Numbered from the stretch's first letter, positions 7,545-18,368 are shown. The stretch is DNA of 64,000 nucleotides from Gaiellasilicea sp963802765 (GCA_963802765.1 CAWDJZ010000003.1:124001-188000), one strand, 5' to 3'. The notes: generated by a model not told the origin, from the sequence alone. Numbers and translations: made by a program.

Positions 7545-9181
7545 CGCTTCAGGCAGACCGTCGTCAGGACGAGCGAGGGCCGCAGCAGCATGCACTTCGG
7601 GTCGACGCGCGCCGAGACGAGGGTCGCCTCGTTCATCACGGTGATCGGCAGGACCGGAGCGGCATCGCGCGCGAGTGCGGGCTCGAGCTCGCTGTAGGCC
7701 CGTTGCGTGCGAGCGCCCGCAGTCGGGCCGCGCGGCGCATGAGCGTCGATGTAGCCGGCCTCGTCGAAGCCGGCCAGGTCGGTGCCGCCGGCCGCCCGGT
7801 CGTCGAGCAGCCGGTTGATGAAGGCGGACGCGTCGACGTAAGTCCGGTGTCCAGAGGACCTGCGCCAGGTCCCACGGCTCGCCGGGATTTCCGAGCCTGC
7901 CGAGATAGGCGGATGTCGTCACGTAGTCGGCGATGTCGCGCAGCTCGACGTCGAGGCCGATCTCCTCGAGCTGTTCCGCGAAGACCTGTGCTGCCCCATG
8001 CTTCTGACGAAACGCGGGCACGTACAGGATCGCCTTGCCGTCGCGGAGGCTCCCGCTCGCAAGTGTCTTCGCGCGCTCAGGTCGCCCGTCGAGCGGATAG
8101 AGGCGGCGTTCCCTGAATCCCGGCAGGGACGACGGCAGGTACTGGTCGGTGGCCTCGCCGACGCCGCGAGTCATGAACTCGTTCCGGTCGAGTACGAGGT
8201 TGACCGCCTGGCGCAGCCTGGGGTTGTCGCGGAAGAGCGGCCGGGACGAGTTGAGCACGAACATCGCATACCGTCAGACCCGGCGTGATCCAGAACCGCG
8301 AGTGGTTGAGGCCGTACTTGCCCGAGCAGCCCGCGGCCCGCCTCGAGGCTAGACCGCCGGCAGGCGTGTAGCCCCAGTCGGCCTTGCCGGTCTCGATCCG
8401 GTCGAGCATCTGCTCGGGCGAGTCCGGCGCTGAGGTCGACGTCGAAGCCGTCGACGTGATGCTCGCGGGTGCCGCCGTAATAGCGGTTCCGCCGGATCAC
8501 GATCCGTTGATTCGGACGGTACTCCTTCACGTAGTAGGGGCCGGCGCCGGGGAACGTGCGCACGCCTTCGCGGTCGGGCGGCAGCGTGGGCGGGACGGCG
8601 CAGAAGAACGGCATCGTCGTCCAGGCGGCGAAGTCGCGGACCTCGCGGGTGAAGCGGACGACGAGAGTGTTCCCGCGTGCCGTCACCCCGGCTGCTCTGC
8701 GCGCCCTGCCGCTGCGGACGTCCTCGGCGCCGGCGATCGCCTGCGTGTAGAGCCAGGCGGGCGAGTCGACCCCCGGCGCCATCGTGCGGTGGATCGCCTG
8801 CGCGAAGGCGTCCGCGCGGACGGGCCGGCCGTCGCTGAAGCGGAAGCCGGTGCGGAGCCTGAACGTCCACGTCCTGCCGTCGCGCGAGACCGTCGGCGGT
8901 GCTGCGGCCACGTCGGGGACGAGCTGGTAGCCCTGCGGCGGCTGCCGGTCGCGGTAGCGCATGAGGCGGGCGCAGACGGTGTCCAGGAGCGTCCAGCTCT
9001 CGCGCGAGTAGGCGAGCGCGGGGTCGATGTGGTCGAAGGCCTGCAGGCTGCTCGAGCCCTGGAAACTCACCCTGAAGATGCCTCCCGCCCGCGCTTCGGT
9101 CGAACCCTGCGCCGCCGGCAGTACAGCCACCGCCAGCAGACCCGGGAGGACGACACAGAGCACGAGGAAGCGGTGTCTCAT
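7541..9181 (-). CDS. SBP5-type peptide/solute-binding protein, copy 1 (several frame breaks)
   Basis: An extracellular solute-binding protein of ABC family 5 (oligopeptide/nickel type), about 545 residues if repaired. The signal peptide is MRHRFLVLCVVLPGLLAVAV. Family features include the FDHIDPALAYSRESWTLLDT entry, GRTWTFRLRTGFRFSDGRPV, FPGAGPYYVKEYRPNQRIVI and SSRPLFRDNPRLRQAVNLVL. At least five indels occur, near 8400, 8265, 7840, 7740 and 7710. ATG 9181 overlaps the stop of copy 2 (ATGA). The stop at 7541-7543 overlaps the end of the BTAD gene on the other strand. No permease or ATPase genes lie nearby, so either it uses a distant transporter or senses solutes. Broken as read; real decay versus assembly error is unresolved. 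Confidence 0.75.
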
Positions 9182-10818
9182 TGCTCGTCGGTGAGGCAGA
9201 CGGTCGTCAGGACGAGCGAAGGCCGCCGCAGAACGCAGCCGACCCGAGCCGACACGAGCGTGGCCTCGTTCATGACGTAGAGCGGCACGATCGGGGCCGC
9301 GTCGCGTGCGAGCTTCAGGTCGAGGTCGGCGTAGGCCCGGTCGCGCGCCGGGCCGTGAAGGCGCGCGGCTTGGCGCATGAGGTCGGTGTAGACGGGCTGG
9401 TCGAAGCCCGGGAGGTCCGTGCCGCCGGCTTCCTTCTCGTCGAGCAGCCGGTTGACGTAGCCGAAAGGATCGACGAAGTCCGGCGTCCACAGGATGAGCG
9501 CCATGTCCCAGGGCTCGTCCGGGTTGCCGAGCCTGCCGAGGTACGCCGACGCCGTCGCCCATTCCGCGAACGGCTGAACCTCGACCTCGAGCCCGATCTG
9601 CGCCAATTCCCCTCGCACGAACTGGGCGCACGCGATGCGCCCCCGCGCAGGCCGGGACGTAAAGGTTGGCCTTGCCGCCGCGCAGGTTCCCGGCCGCGAG
9701 CGCTTTCGCGCGGGCCAGGTCGCCGTCGTCGCGGGTAGATCGAGCGATCCCTGAAGGCCGCCACGGACGCCGGCAGGAGCTGGTCGGTCACCCCGGCAGA
9801 GGCCGGGCTGGCGATGAACTGGCGACGCGGCAGCGCGAGGTTGACTGCGCGCCGCAGATCCGGGTTGTCCTTGAAGAGCGGACGAGAGGAGTTGATGGCG
9901 AACATCGCCACCGTCAGGCCCGGATCGACGAAGAAGCGCGCTTTGTGGGAGTACTTGGCGAGGAAGTTGCGGCCGGGCGCGAAGGCGGTGTGCGGCTTCG
10001 TGTAACCCCAGTCGGCCTTGCCGGCTTCGATCCGGTCGAGCACCTCCTCGGGCGAGTCGGCGCCGAGGTCGACGTCGAACCCGTCGACGTGATGCGCGCG
10101 GTTGCCGCCGTAGTAGCGGTTGCGCCGGATCACGATGCGCTGGTTCGGGCGGTAGTCGCGGACGGTGTAGGGCCCGGCCCCGGGAAAGGAGCGCACGCCT
10201 TCCGGGCTGGGCGGCAGCGTGGGCGGGACGGCGCAGAAGAACGGCATCGTCGTCCAGGCGTCGAACTCGCCCACCGGACGCGTGAAGCGGACGACGAGCG
10301 TGTTCCCGCGCGCGGTCACCCCCGACGGCTCGCGTCGCCTTCCCGGCGCGGACGTCCTCGGCGCCGACGATCGCGCGGGTGTAGAGCCAGCCCGGCGAGT
10401 CGACGCCCGGCGCCATCGTTCGATGGATCGCCTGGGCGAAGGCATCTGCGCGGACGGGCTGGCCGTCGCTGAAGCGGAAGCCGCTCCGCAGCCTGAACGT
10501 CCAGGTCCTGCCGCCGGCCGAGACGGTCGGTGGGCGCGGCGGCCACCTCGGGGACGAGCTGGTAGCCCTGCGGCGGCGGCCGGTCGCGGTAGCGCATCAG
10601 CCGCGCGCAGACCGTGTCCAGGAGCGTCCAGCTCTCGCGCGTGTAGGCGAGCGCGGGATCGACGTGGTCGAACGCGTGCAGGCTGCTCGAGCCCTGGAAG
10701 CTGACCTTGAAGATCCCGCCTGTGCGCGCGGCGGTCGACCCCTGTGCGGCCGGGAGCGCTGCGACCGCGACGACGAGGGGAGTGCCAGGCAGAGCAGAAA
10801 GAGGAGACGGGGCCTCAC
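9178..10818 (-). CDS. SBP5-type peptide/solute-binding protein, copy 2 (several frame breaks)
   Basis: A paralogue of copies 1 and 3 with the same order of motifs: GGIFKVSFQGSSSLHAFDHV, FRLRSGFRFSDGQPVRADAF, AWTTMPFFCAVPPTLPPSPE, HHVDGFDVDLGADSPEEVLD, NSSRPLFKDNPDLRRAVNLA, and the shared C-terminal ending LVLTTVCL. GTG 10818 overlaps the stop of copy 3 (GTGA) and is followed by a signal peptide RPRLLFLLCLALP. Breaks are visible near 10780, 10530, 10315, 9735 and 9645. The conserved CAVPP and CL segments place cysteines at matching positions in all three copies. The three genes arose by tandem duplication and have since diverged. Confidence 0.75.
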
Positions 10819-12445
10819 GCCCGCGGCGGCCTCAGGCAGACCGTCGTCAGAACAAGCCCCGGCCGCAGGAGCATGCACTTCCGGTCGACGCGCGCTGAAA
10901 TGAGGGTCGCCTCGTAGAAGGCCACGGTCGGCGCGACCGGTGCGGCGTCGCGGGCGAGCTGCAGGTCGAGCTCGGCGTAGGCCTTCGCACGGGCCGCGCC
11001 CCGCAGGAGCGCCGCCTTCCGCATCGGCTCGGTGAACGAGGGCTCGTCGAACCGGGTCAGGGTCGGGGCGCCGGTGAACTGGCTGTCGAAGAGCCGGTTG
11101 ATGTACGCGGAGGGATCCACGTAGTCGGGCGACCAGAGGACGAGCGCCATGTCCCACGGCTCGTCCGAGCCGAGCCGCCCGAGGTACGACGATGCGGTGG
11201 CGTGCTCGCCGAACGGCTGGATCTCGACGTCGAGCCCGATCTTCGCCAGCTGTTCCCGTATCACCTGCGCGTTGTTGCGCGCCGGCGCAACGTCGGGAAC
11301 GAGGAAGACGGCCTTTCCGTCCCGGAGATTTCCTGCCGCCAGCTCCCCCGCGCGGACGAGATCTCCCCCTGGCCGGATAGATGGTTCGCTGCCTGTAACC
11401 CCGGACGCCCGGCGGAAGGTAGTGACCGGTCGGCGTGCCGAGACGTGCGAACGCGTTTCTGTTGAGGGCGAAGTTGACTGCTCGTCGTAGCTCTGGGTTG
11501 TTCCGGAAGAGCGGGCGGGAGGAGTTGAGGACGAACATCGAGACGGTCAAGCCGGGCGTGAGCCAGAACCGCTCGAAGTTGACGGCGTACTTACTGACGA
11601 GACGGTGGGACGGCCCGAGTGCGATCGCCGGGAGCATGTACGTCCAGTCGGCGCGGCCGGCGGAGACTTGGCTGACCAGCTCGTCCGGCGAGGCGCGGCT
11701 GAGCTCGACGTCGAAGCCGTCGACGTGGTGCTCGCGGGTGCCGCCGTAGTAGGGGTTGCGCCGGATCTCGACCTTCCGGTTGAGGCGGTACTCCTTCACG
11801 TAGTACGGCCCGGCGCCGGGGAACTTTCGAACCCCTTCGGGACTCGGCTGCAGTGCCGGCGGGACGGCGCAGAAGAACGGCATCGTCGTCCAGGCGTCGA
11901 ACTCGGCCACCGGACGCGTGAAGCGGACGACGAGCGTGTTCCCGCGCGCGGTCACACCCGAGGCTCGCGTCGCCTTCCCGGCGTGGACGTCCTCGGCACC
12001 GACGATCGTGCGCGTGTAGGCGTAGCCGGGCGAGTCGACCTCTGGTGCCAACGTGCGGTGGATCGCCTGCGCGAACGCGTCAGCCCGCACAGGCTTGCCG
12101 TTGCTGAAGCGGAAGCCGCTCCGCAACCTGAACGTCCAGGTCCTGCCGTCGGCCGAGACGGTCGGCGGCGCCGCGGCAACGTCGGGCACGAGCTCGTAGC
12201 CACGAGGCGGCGGCGCGTCTCGATAGCGCATCAGCCGCGCGCAGACCGTGTCCAGGAGCGCCCAGCTCTCGCGCGAGTAGGCGAGCGCCGGGTCGACGTG
12301 GTCGAAGGTCCCCGGGCTCGTCAGGTAGGTGACCTTGAAGATCCCGCTCGCCCGCGCATCGGTCGACCCCTGTGCGCCCGATGACCGCGATCGCGAGCAC
12401 GCCGGCGATTGCCAGGCTGAGCAACACGAGGGGTCGTCGTGCCAC
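10815..12445 (-). CDS. SBP5-type peptide/solute-binding protein, copy 3 (at least three frame breaks)
   Basis: The least damaged of the three paralogues. GTG 12445 begins ARRPLVLLSLAIAGVLAIAV (signal peptide). A break near 12375 leads into the mature protein (GIFKVTYLTSPGTFDHVDPA). The middle is a continuous frame of more than 250 residues (MRYRDAPPPRGYELVPDVAA through NNPELRRAVNFALNRNAFAR). Another break near 11375 precedes the C-terminal lobe (IREQLAKIGLDVEIQPFGEH, WDMALVLWSPDYVDPSAYIN). It is the first of the three in transcription order and follows the small protein gene after 35 bases. A role in peptide or related solute capture is inferred from family only. Confidence 0.77.
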
Positions 12446-12480
12446 GCTGCAAGCAGCGTAAAGCGGTTTGCGGCGTAGTT

Positions 12481-12693
12481 CTAGGTGTTGGGGCTACGAA
12501 TGTGCCGGTTCGGGCACTGGCCGTCTTCGAGCTTCTGCTCGATCAGGGACGGCTTGGCGGGCGCCTTCATCGACGCGGGGAGGTCGGCGTCGGCGAACCG
12601 CGGCAGGACGAGCGCTCCGAAGGCGCTCGCGGCGACCGCGAGCGCGGCCAGGAAGGCGGCGAAGCGTCGACCCGAGGGACGCTGCGGGCTCAT
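12481..12693 (-). CDS. Small membrane-anchored or secreted protein
   Basis: A 70-residue protein. The N-terminal basic stretch (SPQRPSGRRF) is followed by a hydrophobic span AAFLAALAVAASAFGALVLP. The short tail ends with a single cysteine in LEDGQCPNRHIRSPNT. It starts seven bases after the protease stop, in the same operon. No family is recognised. It could be a small partner of the HtrA-like protease or of the binding proteins downstream. Confidence 0.55.
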   Translation of the reverse strand: MSPQRPSGRRFAAFLAALAVAASAFGALVLPRFADADLPASMKAPAKPSLIEQKLEDGQCPNRHIRSPNT

Positions 12694-12699
12694 CGAGCC

Positions 12700-13780
12700 C
12701 TACGGTAGCGCGCCGGGGGTCCTGCGGGCGACGGTAACCGTCACGAGCCGCGGCCCGCGGCTGTCGATCAGCTCCAGGTCGAGCTCGTCTCCCGGCTTGC
12801 GCTTTGCGATGAGACTCGACAGGTCGTTCGCCGAGTTGATCGGCACGTCGTCGGCAACCGTGACAACGTCGCCCACCTCCATTCCGGCCTCGGCGCCCGG
12901 GCCGCCCGGGTAGACGACCGTGACGGCAGCACCGCGCACGGCGCCGTCGAGGCCGAGCTGCACGGCAGCGGACTCCGAGTCGACCGAGTTGTAGGCGATC
13001 CCGAGCCAGGCGTCGGTCGCCGGCGGCTCCTGCCGGATCTCCTCGATCACGGGCAGCGCCTCGTCGATCGCGATCGCGAAGCCGACGTTCTCGGCGTCGC
13101 TGAGCCGGACCCCGGCCGTGTTGATGCCGATGAGCCGGCCGGAGCGGTCGACGAGCGCGCCGCCCGAGTTCCCCGGGTTGATCGCCGCGTCGGTCTGCAG
13201 CAGGCCGGTGAGCTTGCCGTTGCGGCCGTCGATCTCGCGGTCGAGGCCGGAGACGATCCCGGAGGTGACCGTCGGGCCGCCGAGGTTGAGGGGGTAGCCG
13301 ACCGCGAACACGGCGTCGCCGAGCCGCAGGGACGAGGAGCGGGCGCGCTCGAGCGGGACGAGGTCGTCGGCCTCGACGCGGATCACGGCGAGGTCCCTCT
13401 CCGGCGCCGTCCCGATCACCGTCCCGCGCAGCGGGCGCGTGTGCCGCTTGTCGTTGAAGACGACCGTGACGCGGGTCGTCCCCTCGACGACGTGGTTGTT
13501 CGTGATGATGATCCCGTCCCGGTCGAAGACGACGCCGGAGCCGTCGCCGCGGCCGCCGCCGAACGACTCGGTGCGAACGTTCACGACCGAGGGGAGCACC
13601 CGTGCGACCGCATCCGCGAGCGAGCCGGTCCGGTCGGCTTGCGGAGCCGCGCCGACCTCGGCCGGCTCGGTCACGGTGACCGTTTGCGGGCGCCGTCGTC
13701 GTCGGTGTGGCGGCCTCCTGGTCGTCGCCGCTGCAGCCGGCGAGCAGGGCGGCCGCGAGCGCGAGCGCCAGAAGCCTCAC
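12700..13780 (-). CDS. HtrA/DegP-like serine protease, lipoprotein, with PDZ domain (one frame break)
   Basis: A trypsin-like extracytoplasmic protease of about 355 residues. The start GTG 13780 gives RLLALALAAALLAGCSGDD, with lipobox LAGC, so it is a lipid-anchored form. The triad is visible: His in IIITNNHVVEGTTRV, Asp in ERDLAVIRVE, Ser in INPGNSGGALVD. A PDZ domain occupies the last 100 residues (WLGIAYNSVD, VVYPGGPGAEAGMEVGDVV). The break is near 13680, between the Thr/Pro linker and TEPAEVG. The GTGA overlap with the VWA gene upstream ties it to the Bat-type operon. Its probable role is quality control of exported proteins. Confidence 0.9.
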
Positions 13781-14740
13781 GGCAGCCTCGGGAAGGTGAT
13801 CACCGAGATCACGGCGGCGGCCAGCAGCAGGACGAGCCCGCCGGCCAGGAACGCGTACGTGACCTCCTCCTTCCGCTCCACCTTGCTCACGAGCGACCCC
13901 ATCTTGTCGTAGGCGTCGCGCAGGTCGCCGGCGCTCGACGCCTCGTAGAAGCGGCCGCCGGTGACGGACGCGATCTGGCGCATCGTCGCCTTGTCGGGCG
14001 GCACCGGGATGATCCGCGTCCCGCCGAAGCGGGTGAACTCGACGACGCCCTCGGGCGTCCCGAGCGCGACCGTGTAGACCGGGATCTTGAAGGACTTCGC
14101 CCGCGCCGCGCCCTCCATCGGCAGCAGGATGCCTTCGGTCTGGGAGCCGTCGGAGAGGAGGAGGATCGCGGCGGGGCGGTCCTGGCCCGTTCGGCCCGGC
14201 TCGGCCGAGCGGGCGACCTCGACGCCGCGCGCGAGCGCGTCTCCGATCGCCGTCCCGCGCTGCGGGTAGAGAAAGTCGATCGCGTCGACCGCTAGTTGGC
14301 GGTCCTCGGTCGCGGGCGCGGCCACCTCGGCCGTCTCCGAGAAGGCGACGACGCCCACCTGGAACCGCTTCGGGAGGCCCTTCATGAAGTCGCGGACGAC
14401 CTTCTGCGCCGCCTCGAGCCGCGTCGGCTCGACGTCCTCGGCCTGCATCGAGCCCGAGACGTCGATCACGAGCACGATCGTCGCCTCCTCGCGGTCGGCG
14501 AGCCGCGTCATGCTCGGCCGGGCGAAGCCGACGAGCAGCGCCGTCAGCGCGAGCAGGAAGAGCGCGAGGCCGAGCGTGACGCCGCCAGGAGCGGGTGCTG
14601 TCGACGACGCTGGCGAGGACGTCGAGGTTCGTGTAGCGGACGGCGTAGCGCCCCGGCCGGCGCTGGAGCATCCGGTAGCCGAGCACGATCAGCGGCAGCA
14701 GGAGCAGGCCGAGCAGGAGCCAGGGCGTGGCGAAGCTCAA
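13777..14740 (-). CDS. VWA-domain membrane protein, BatA-like (one frame break)
   Basis: About 320 residues, starting at TTG 14740, which overlaps the previous stop (TTGA). The N-terminal BatA-type segment has a membrane span (FATPWLLLGLLLLPLIVLGY). A second span is cut by a break near 14590. The von Willebrand A domain carries the MIDAS motif DVSGSM in ATIVLVIDVSGSMQAEDVEP and the later LLLSDGSQTEG. A C-terminal span (AFLAGGLVLLLAAAVISVIT) closes the protein. In Bat modules such proteins form a membrane complex with MoxR and DUF58. Two VWA genes occur here, separated by a secreted protein gene. Confidence 0.87.
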
Positions 14741-15468
14741 CTCGGTCCCCTCACGCAGATCGCGTGGACCTGGAGCTCGACTCGGGTCTCCAGCGGGCGG
14801 GTGATGCCGGAGCGAACGGACGTGACGATCCGTTGGCCTGCCCGCCTGGACGTGGCGCGCACGGAGCCGAGCGCCGCGAGCGAGGGCGGGCGCCTCGTCC
14901 GGAAGGCGACCGCGTTCGAGAACGAGAGGAGCCGTTCACCCTCGAGGCAGGAGTGTGAGACCCGCTCGCTCGGCGCGTCCTTCAGGCGGACGTTCTTGAC
15001 CCGGAGGATCGTCGCCTCGACCGGGACGACGGCGGACGGCGCCGCCGAGGTCAACGTCCGCTTCGGCGGCTTCGGCGCGTAGACGGTGCGCCCGCGGCCG
15101 CCCCCGCCGCCGCCCGGGATGCACCCGAGCAGCGGCCGGAAGCCGGAGAGCGAACGAGTCGTCCGCGCGACGAACACGGCGGCGCGGCCGGTCGTCACTC
15201 CCGGCCCGACGGGTCCGCCGAGCATCCCGAAGAAGGAGAGCTCGAGCGGGCCGGCGCGGTCGGCGTCGAGCCCGCCGATCACCTGGCCGCGGCCCGGACA
15301 GGCGAGCTGGTAGTAGGTCGGAGTGCCGCCGCCGTTCACCTGCACCCACGGTCCGGCGACGGGGATGCAGACGATGAGGCCGTCGCACTCGCGGCCGGCG
15401 CTCGCGTTCGATGGCCCGATGCCGGCGACGACGGCGACGATCGTGAGGACGAGGGCGAGTCGGATCAC
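14737..15468 (-). CDS. Secreted hypothetical protein between the two VWA genes
   Basis: A 243-residue protein from GTG 15468 (GTGA overlap with the upstream VWA gene). It has a signal peptide IRLALVLTIVAVVAGIGP and a mature form rich in Gly and Pro with several cysteines (RECDGLIVCIPVAGPWVQV, YYQLACPGRG, LLGCIPGGGG). A basic linker TVYAPKPPKRTL leads to a C-terminal half (RVKNVRLKDAPSERVSHSCL) that ends QVHAICVRGPS. No family is recognised. It overlaps the next gene by a TTGA. Conserved placement inside the operon would suggest an extracellular partner of the VWA pair. Confidence 0.72.
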   Translation of the reverse strand: MIRLALVLTIVAVVAGIGPSNASAGRECDGLIVCIPVAGPWVQVNGGGTPTYYQLACPGRGQVIGGLDADRAGPLELSFFGMLGGPVGPGVTTGRAAVFVARTTRSLSGFRPLLGCIPGGGGGGRGRTVYAPKPPKRTLTSAAPSAVVPVEATILRVKNVRLKDAPSERVSHSCLEGERLLSFSNAVAFRTRRPPSLAALGSVRATSRRAGQRIVTSVRSGITRPLETRVELQVHAICVRGPS

Positions 15469-16428
15469 GGCAGCCTCCCGAAGAGCAGAGCGGACAGGGC
15501 GCCCGCGGCGAGCAGCAGGACGGCGCCTCCGGCCGCGAACGCGGCCGTGATCTCGCGGTCCTCCTTGACGTGGCCGACACGCGAGCCGAGCTCCTCGTAG
15601 ACCGCGTTCAGGCTCGCGGCGTCCGGCGCCGCGTAGAAGCGGCCGCCGGTCAGCTGCGACACCTGGCGCAGAGTCGGCGGGTCGGGTGGCACGGTCACGC
15701 GCTGCGTGAAGCCGTTGTCGTCGACCACCTCGACCACGCCGTTCGGCGTCCCGAAGGCGACGGTGTGGACGGGGATCTTGAGCCTCCGCGCGCGCTGCGC
15801 CGCCTGCTGCGGCTCGAGCACGCCCTGGGTCTGGGCGCCGTCGGAGAGGATGAGGATCGCCGCCGGCGGCTTCTTGTTGCGTTCCGCAGGGCACGCGCTG
15901 GGCGACCTGGACGGCGCGTGCGATCCCCTCGCCGAGCGCGGTGCCGTCGCCGGTGCGGAGGTTGCGGAGGGCACGCAGCGCCGCATCGCGGTTCGCCGTC
16001 GCGGGCAGGACGGTGTGGGCCGCCTGCGAGAACGAGACCATGCCGACGCGGTAGTCGTCCGGGAGCTTCTGGAGGAAGCGACGGACCGCCTCCTGCGCGA
16101 CCGCGAGCCGAGTCGGCGGGACGTCGGTCGCGACCATCGAGCGCGACGTGTCCATCGCGAGCACGACCGTCGCCTGCTCCTGCTCGACCGAGAGGGTCGC
16201 GTGCGGCCGGGCGAGGCCGGTCGCGAGCGCGGCGAGCGCCAGCAGGCCGAGCACCGGCGGCAGGTGGCGCAGCTTGCCGGGGCGCCGGCCGATCAGGTTC
16301 GGCGTCAGCGCCGGGTTCGCGAAGGCCGCCGCCTGGCGCTCGCGCCGCCGCTCGAGCACGACGTAGCCGGCGATCGCGAGCGGCACCGCCAGGAGCGTCA
16401 GGAGCCCGAGCGGCCAGTCGAAGCTCAC
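15465..16428 (-). CDS. VWA-domain membrane protein, BatB-like (one frame break)
   Basis: About 320 residues from GTG 16428 (GTGA overlap with the DUF58 gene). It begins SFDWPLGLLTLLAVPLAIAG, a membrane span, followed by a second span (LPPVLGLLALAALATGLARP). The VWA domain has a MIDAS-type motif DTSRSM in VVLAMDTSRSMVATDVPPTR. A break near 15885 shifts frame; the C-terminal part includes AAILILSDGAQTQGVLEPQQ, GGRFYAAPDAASLNAVYEEL and a last membrane span (AAFAAGGAVLLLAAGALSAL). It is clearly paralogous to the VWA gene at 13777, sharing the layout TMs-VWA-TM and a final FGRLP/FPRLP. Confidence 0.87.
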
Positions 16429-17366
16429 CGGCGGCCGCCCTTGCGGCGCAGGTACTGCGCGAGCGGTCGCAGCCAGTCGCCCTCGGTCGAGACGACGACG
16501 TGGCCGACGCCGAGCGACGAGAGCTCGGCCGCGACCTCGGCGCGCTCGGCCGCGGCCGCGGCCTCGAAGCGCTGACGGAGCCGGGAGCTCGCAGTGTCGA
16601 CCCGCAGCTGGCGACCGGTCTCGGGGTCGACGAGCCGCAGCTCGCCCACGTTCGGCAGCGTCTCCTCGCGCGGGTCGCGGATCTCGACCGCGAGCACGTC
16701 GTGGCCGCCCGCGAGCTGCAGCAGCGGCAGGCGCCAGTCGCGCGGCCCGCGGAAGTCGGAGACGATCGCGACGAGCGAGCGCTGCCGCGCCATCCGCGCG
16801 ACGAGGTGGAGCGCCTCGCCGAGCGAGGTTGCGCCGCCCCCCTCGAGCACGGGCTCGCGCCGCAGCGAGAGGAGGAGGCCGAGCATCCCGGCCCGGCCCG
16901 CACGCGGCGGGATCACCTGCGAGGAGCCGGATCCGCCGCCGAACCCGACGAGACCGAGCCGGTTGCCACGCCGACTCGCGAGGTGGCCGAGCGCGAGCGC
17001 GACGCCCTCGGCGACGTCCGCCTTCCGCCGCTCGGCGGTCCCGAACGACATCGACGCCGAGATGTCGAGGGCGAGCCACGTGACGAGGACGCGCTCGGCC
17101 AGGTCGATGCGCACGTGCGTCTCACCCGTGCGTGCGGTCACGTTCCACTCGATCCGGCGCACGTCGTCGCCGGGCACGTACGGGCGCACCTGGGCGAGCT
17201 CGCTGCCCGCGCCGAGGAGCGCCGAGCGATGGTCGCCCGCCAGCATTCCCTCGATCCGGCGCCCGATCGTGAGGTCGAGCGCCCGGAGGAGGGTCTCGGG
17301 CAGCGGCCCAGGGCCCGGGCGGTCGGGCGTGCGCTCGAACGCGTGCGCTTCCGGCGCGATCGTCAA
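16425..17366 (-). CDS. DUF58 domain protein
   Basis: A 313-residue protein. It starts at TTG 17366, overlapping the MoxR stop (TTGA). It holds the DUF58 core YVPGDDVRRIEWNVTARTG near residue 75 and a VWA-like half with LALDISASMSFGTAERRKAD and LVAIVSDFRGPRDW. The C terminus is basic (QYLRRKGGRR). DUF58 proteins accompany MoxR ATPases in Bat and related modules. Because of a frame break in MoxR, a naive reading fuses the two into one 763-residue protein; the proper MoxR stop at 17363 argues against that. Confidence 0.88.
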   Translation of the reverse strand: MTIAPEAHAFERTPDRPGPGPLPETLLRALDLTIGRRIEGMLAGDHRSALLGAGSELAQVRPYVPGDDVRRIEWNVTARTGETHVRIDLAERVLVTWLALDISASMSFGTAERRKADVAEGVALALGHLASRRGNRLGLVGFGGGSGSSQVIPPRAGRAGMLGLLLSLRREPVLEGGGATSLGEALHLVARMARQRSLVAIVSDFRGPRDWRLPLLQLAGGHDVLAVEIRDPREETLPNVGELRLVDPETGRQLRVDTASSRLRQRFEAAAAAERAEVAAELSSLGVGHVVVSTEGDWLRPLAQYLRRKGGRR

Positions 17367-18368
17367 GCGGCGGCCGTCTCCCTTCTGCTCAGGTCGAGCT
17401 CGGGCGCCTGCACCTTGGCGAGCACGGCGTCGAGGATCTGATCGGGCGTCGACCTGTTCCGCGAGCGCCTGGTAGCTGAGCACGAGCCGGTGCCGGAGCG
17501 CGTCCTTCGCGAGCGACTCGACGTCGGCGACGACCACGTAGTCGCGTCCGCGGAGGTAGGCGAGCGCCCGGGCCGACTGGACGAGGCTGATCGGGCCGCG
17601 CGGGCTCGCGCCGTAGGAGACGAACGGCGCCATCTCGGCGAGCCCGTAGCGCGCCGGCTCGCGGGTCGCGGTCGCGAGCTGGACCGTGTAGCTGACGATG
17701 CCCGGATCGACGTAGACGGCGCTCGCAGCCGCCTGGAGGTCCTGCAGCCGCTCGAGCTCGAGCACGCGGCGCAGCGCGGGCGGCGCGACGAGCGAGCGCT
17801 GCACGACGGTCAGCTCCTCGTCGTGCTCCGGGTAGCCGACGAGGATCTTCAGCATGAAGCGGTCGACCTGCGCCTCGGGGAGCGGGTAGGTGCCTTCCGA
17901 CTCGATCGGGTTCTGCGTCGCCATGACGAGGAAGGGCTCGGGGACGGGGTAGGTCTCGTGCCCGATCGTGACCTGGCGCTCCTGCATCACCTCGAGCAGG
18001 GCCGACTGCACCTTGGCCGGCGCGCGGTTGATCTCGTCCGCGAGCAGGAAGTTGCAGAAGACGGGCCCGAGCTCGGTGTCGAAGTCGCTCGAGCTCGGCC
18101 GGTAGACACGCGTGCCGACGAGGTCGGAGGGGACGAGGTCGGGCGTGAACTGGATTCGCTGGAAGGTGCCGCCGAGCACCTGCGCGGTCGTCTTGATCGT
18201 CAGCGTCTTCGCGAGGCCGGGCACGCCCTCGATCAGGAGATGCCCGCTCGAGAGCAGGCAGACGAGCACGCGCTCGAGCATCGCGTCCTGCCCGGCGATC
18301 ACCCGCTTGATCTCGAAAAGGGCCTGCTCGAGCAGCTCGCGCTGCTCCTCGACGGTGGTCTCGCTCAC
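17363..18368 (-). CDS. moxR: MoxR-family AAA+ ATPase (one frame break near its end)
   Basis: About 335 residues from GTG 18368, with a Shine-Dalgarno AAGGAG seven bases upstream. Walker A is GVPGLAKT in GHLLIEGVPGLAKTLTIKTT near residue 50. Walker B is LLADEINRAPAKVQSALLEV. Sensor regions follow (FLVMATQNPIESEGTYPLPE; QVDRFMLKI). The break at about 17450 separates ALAEQV from TPDQILDAVLAKVQAPELDL, which runs to a normal stop at 17363. MoxR ATPases are chaperone-like and act on VWA partners, which are encoded directly downstream. It heads the minus-strand chain ending at 7541 and diverges from the two-component genes with a 78-base gap. Confidence 0.92.

Noticed and set aside
7541..12445. Programmed ribosomal frameshifting in the binding proteins
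   Set aside because: Breaks occur at different places in each paralogue and without slippery sequences or following structures in common.
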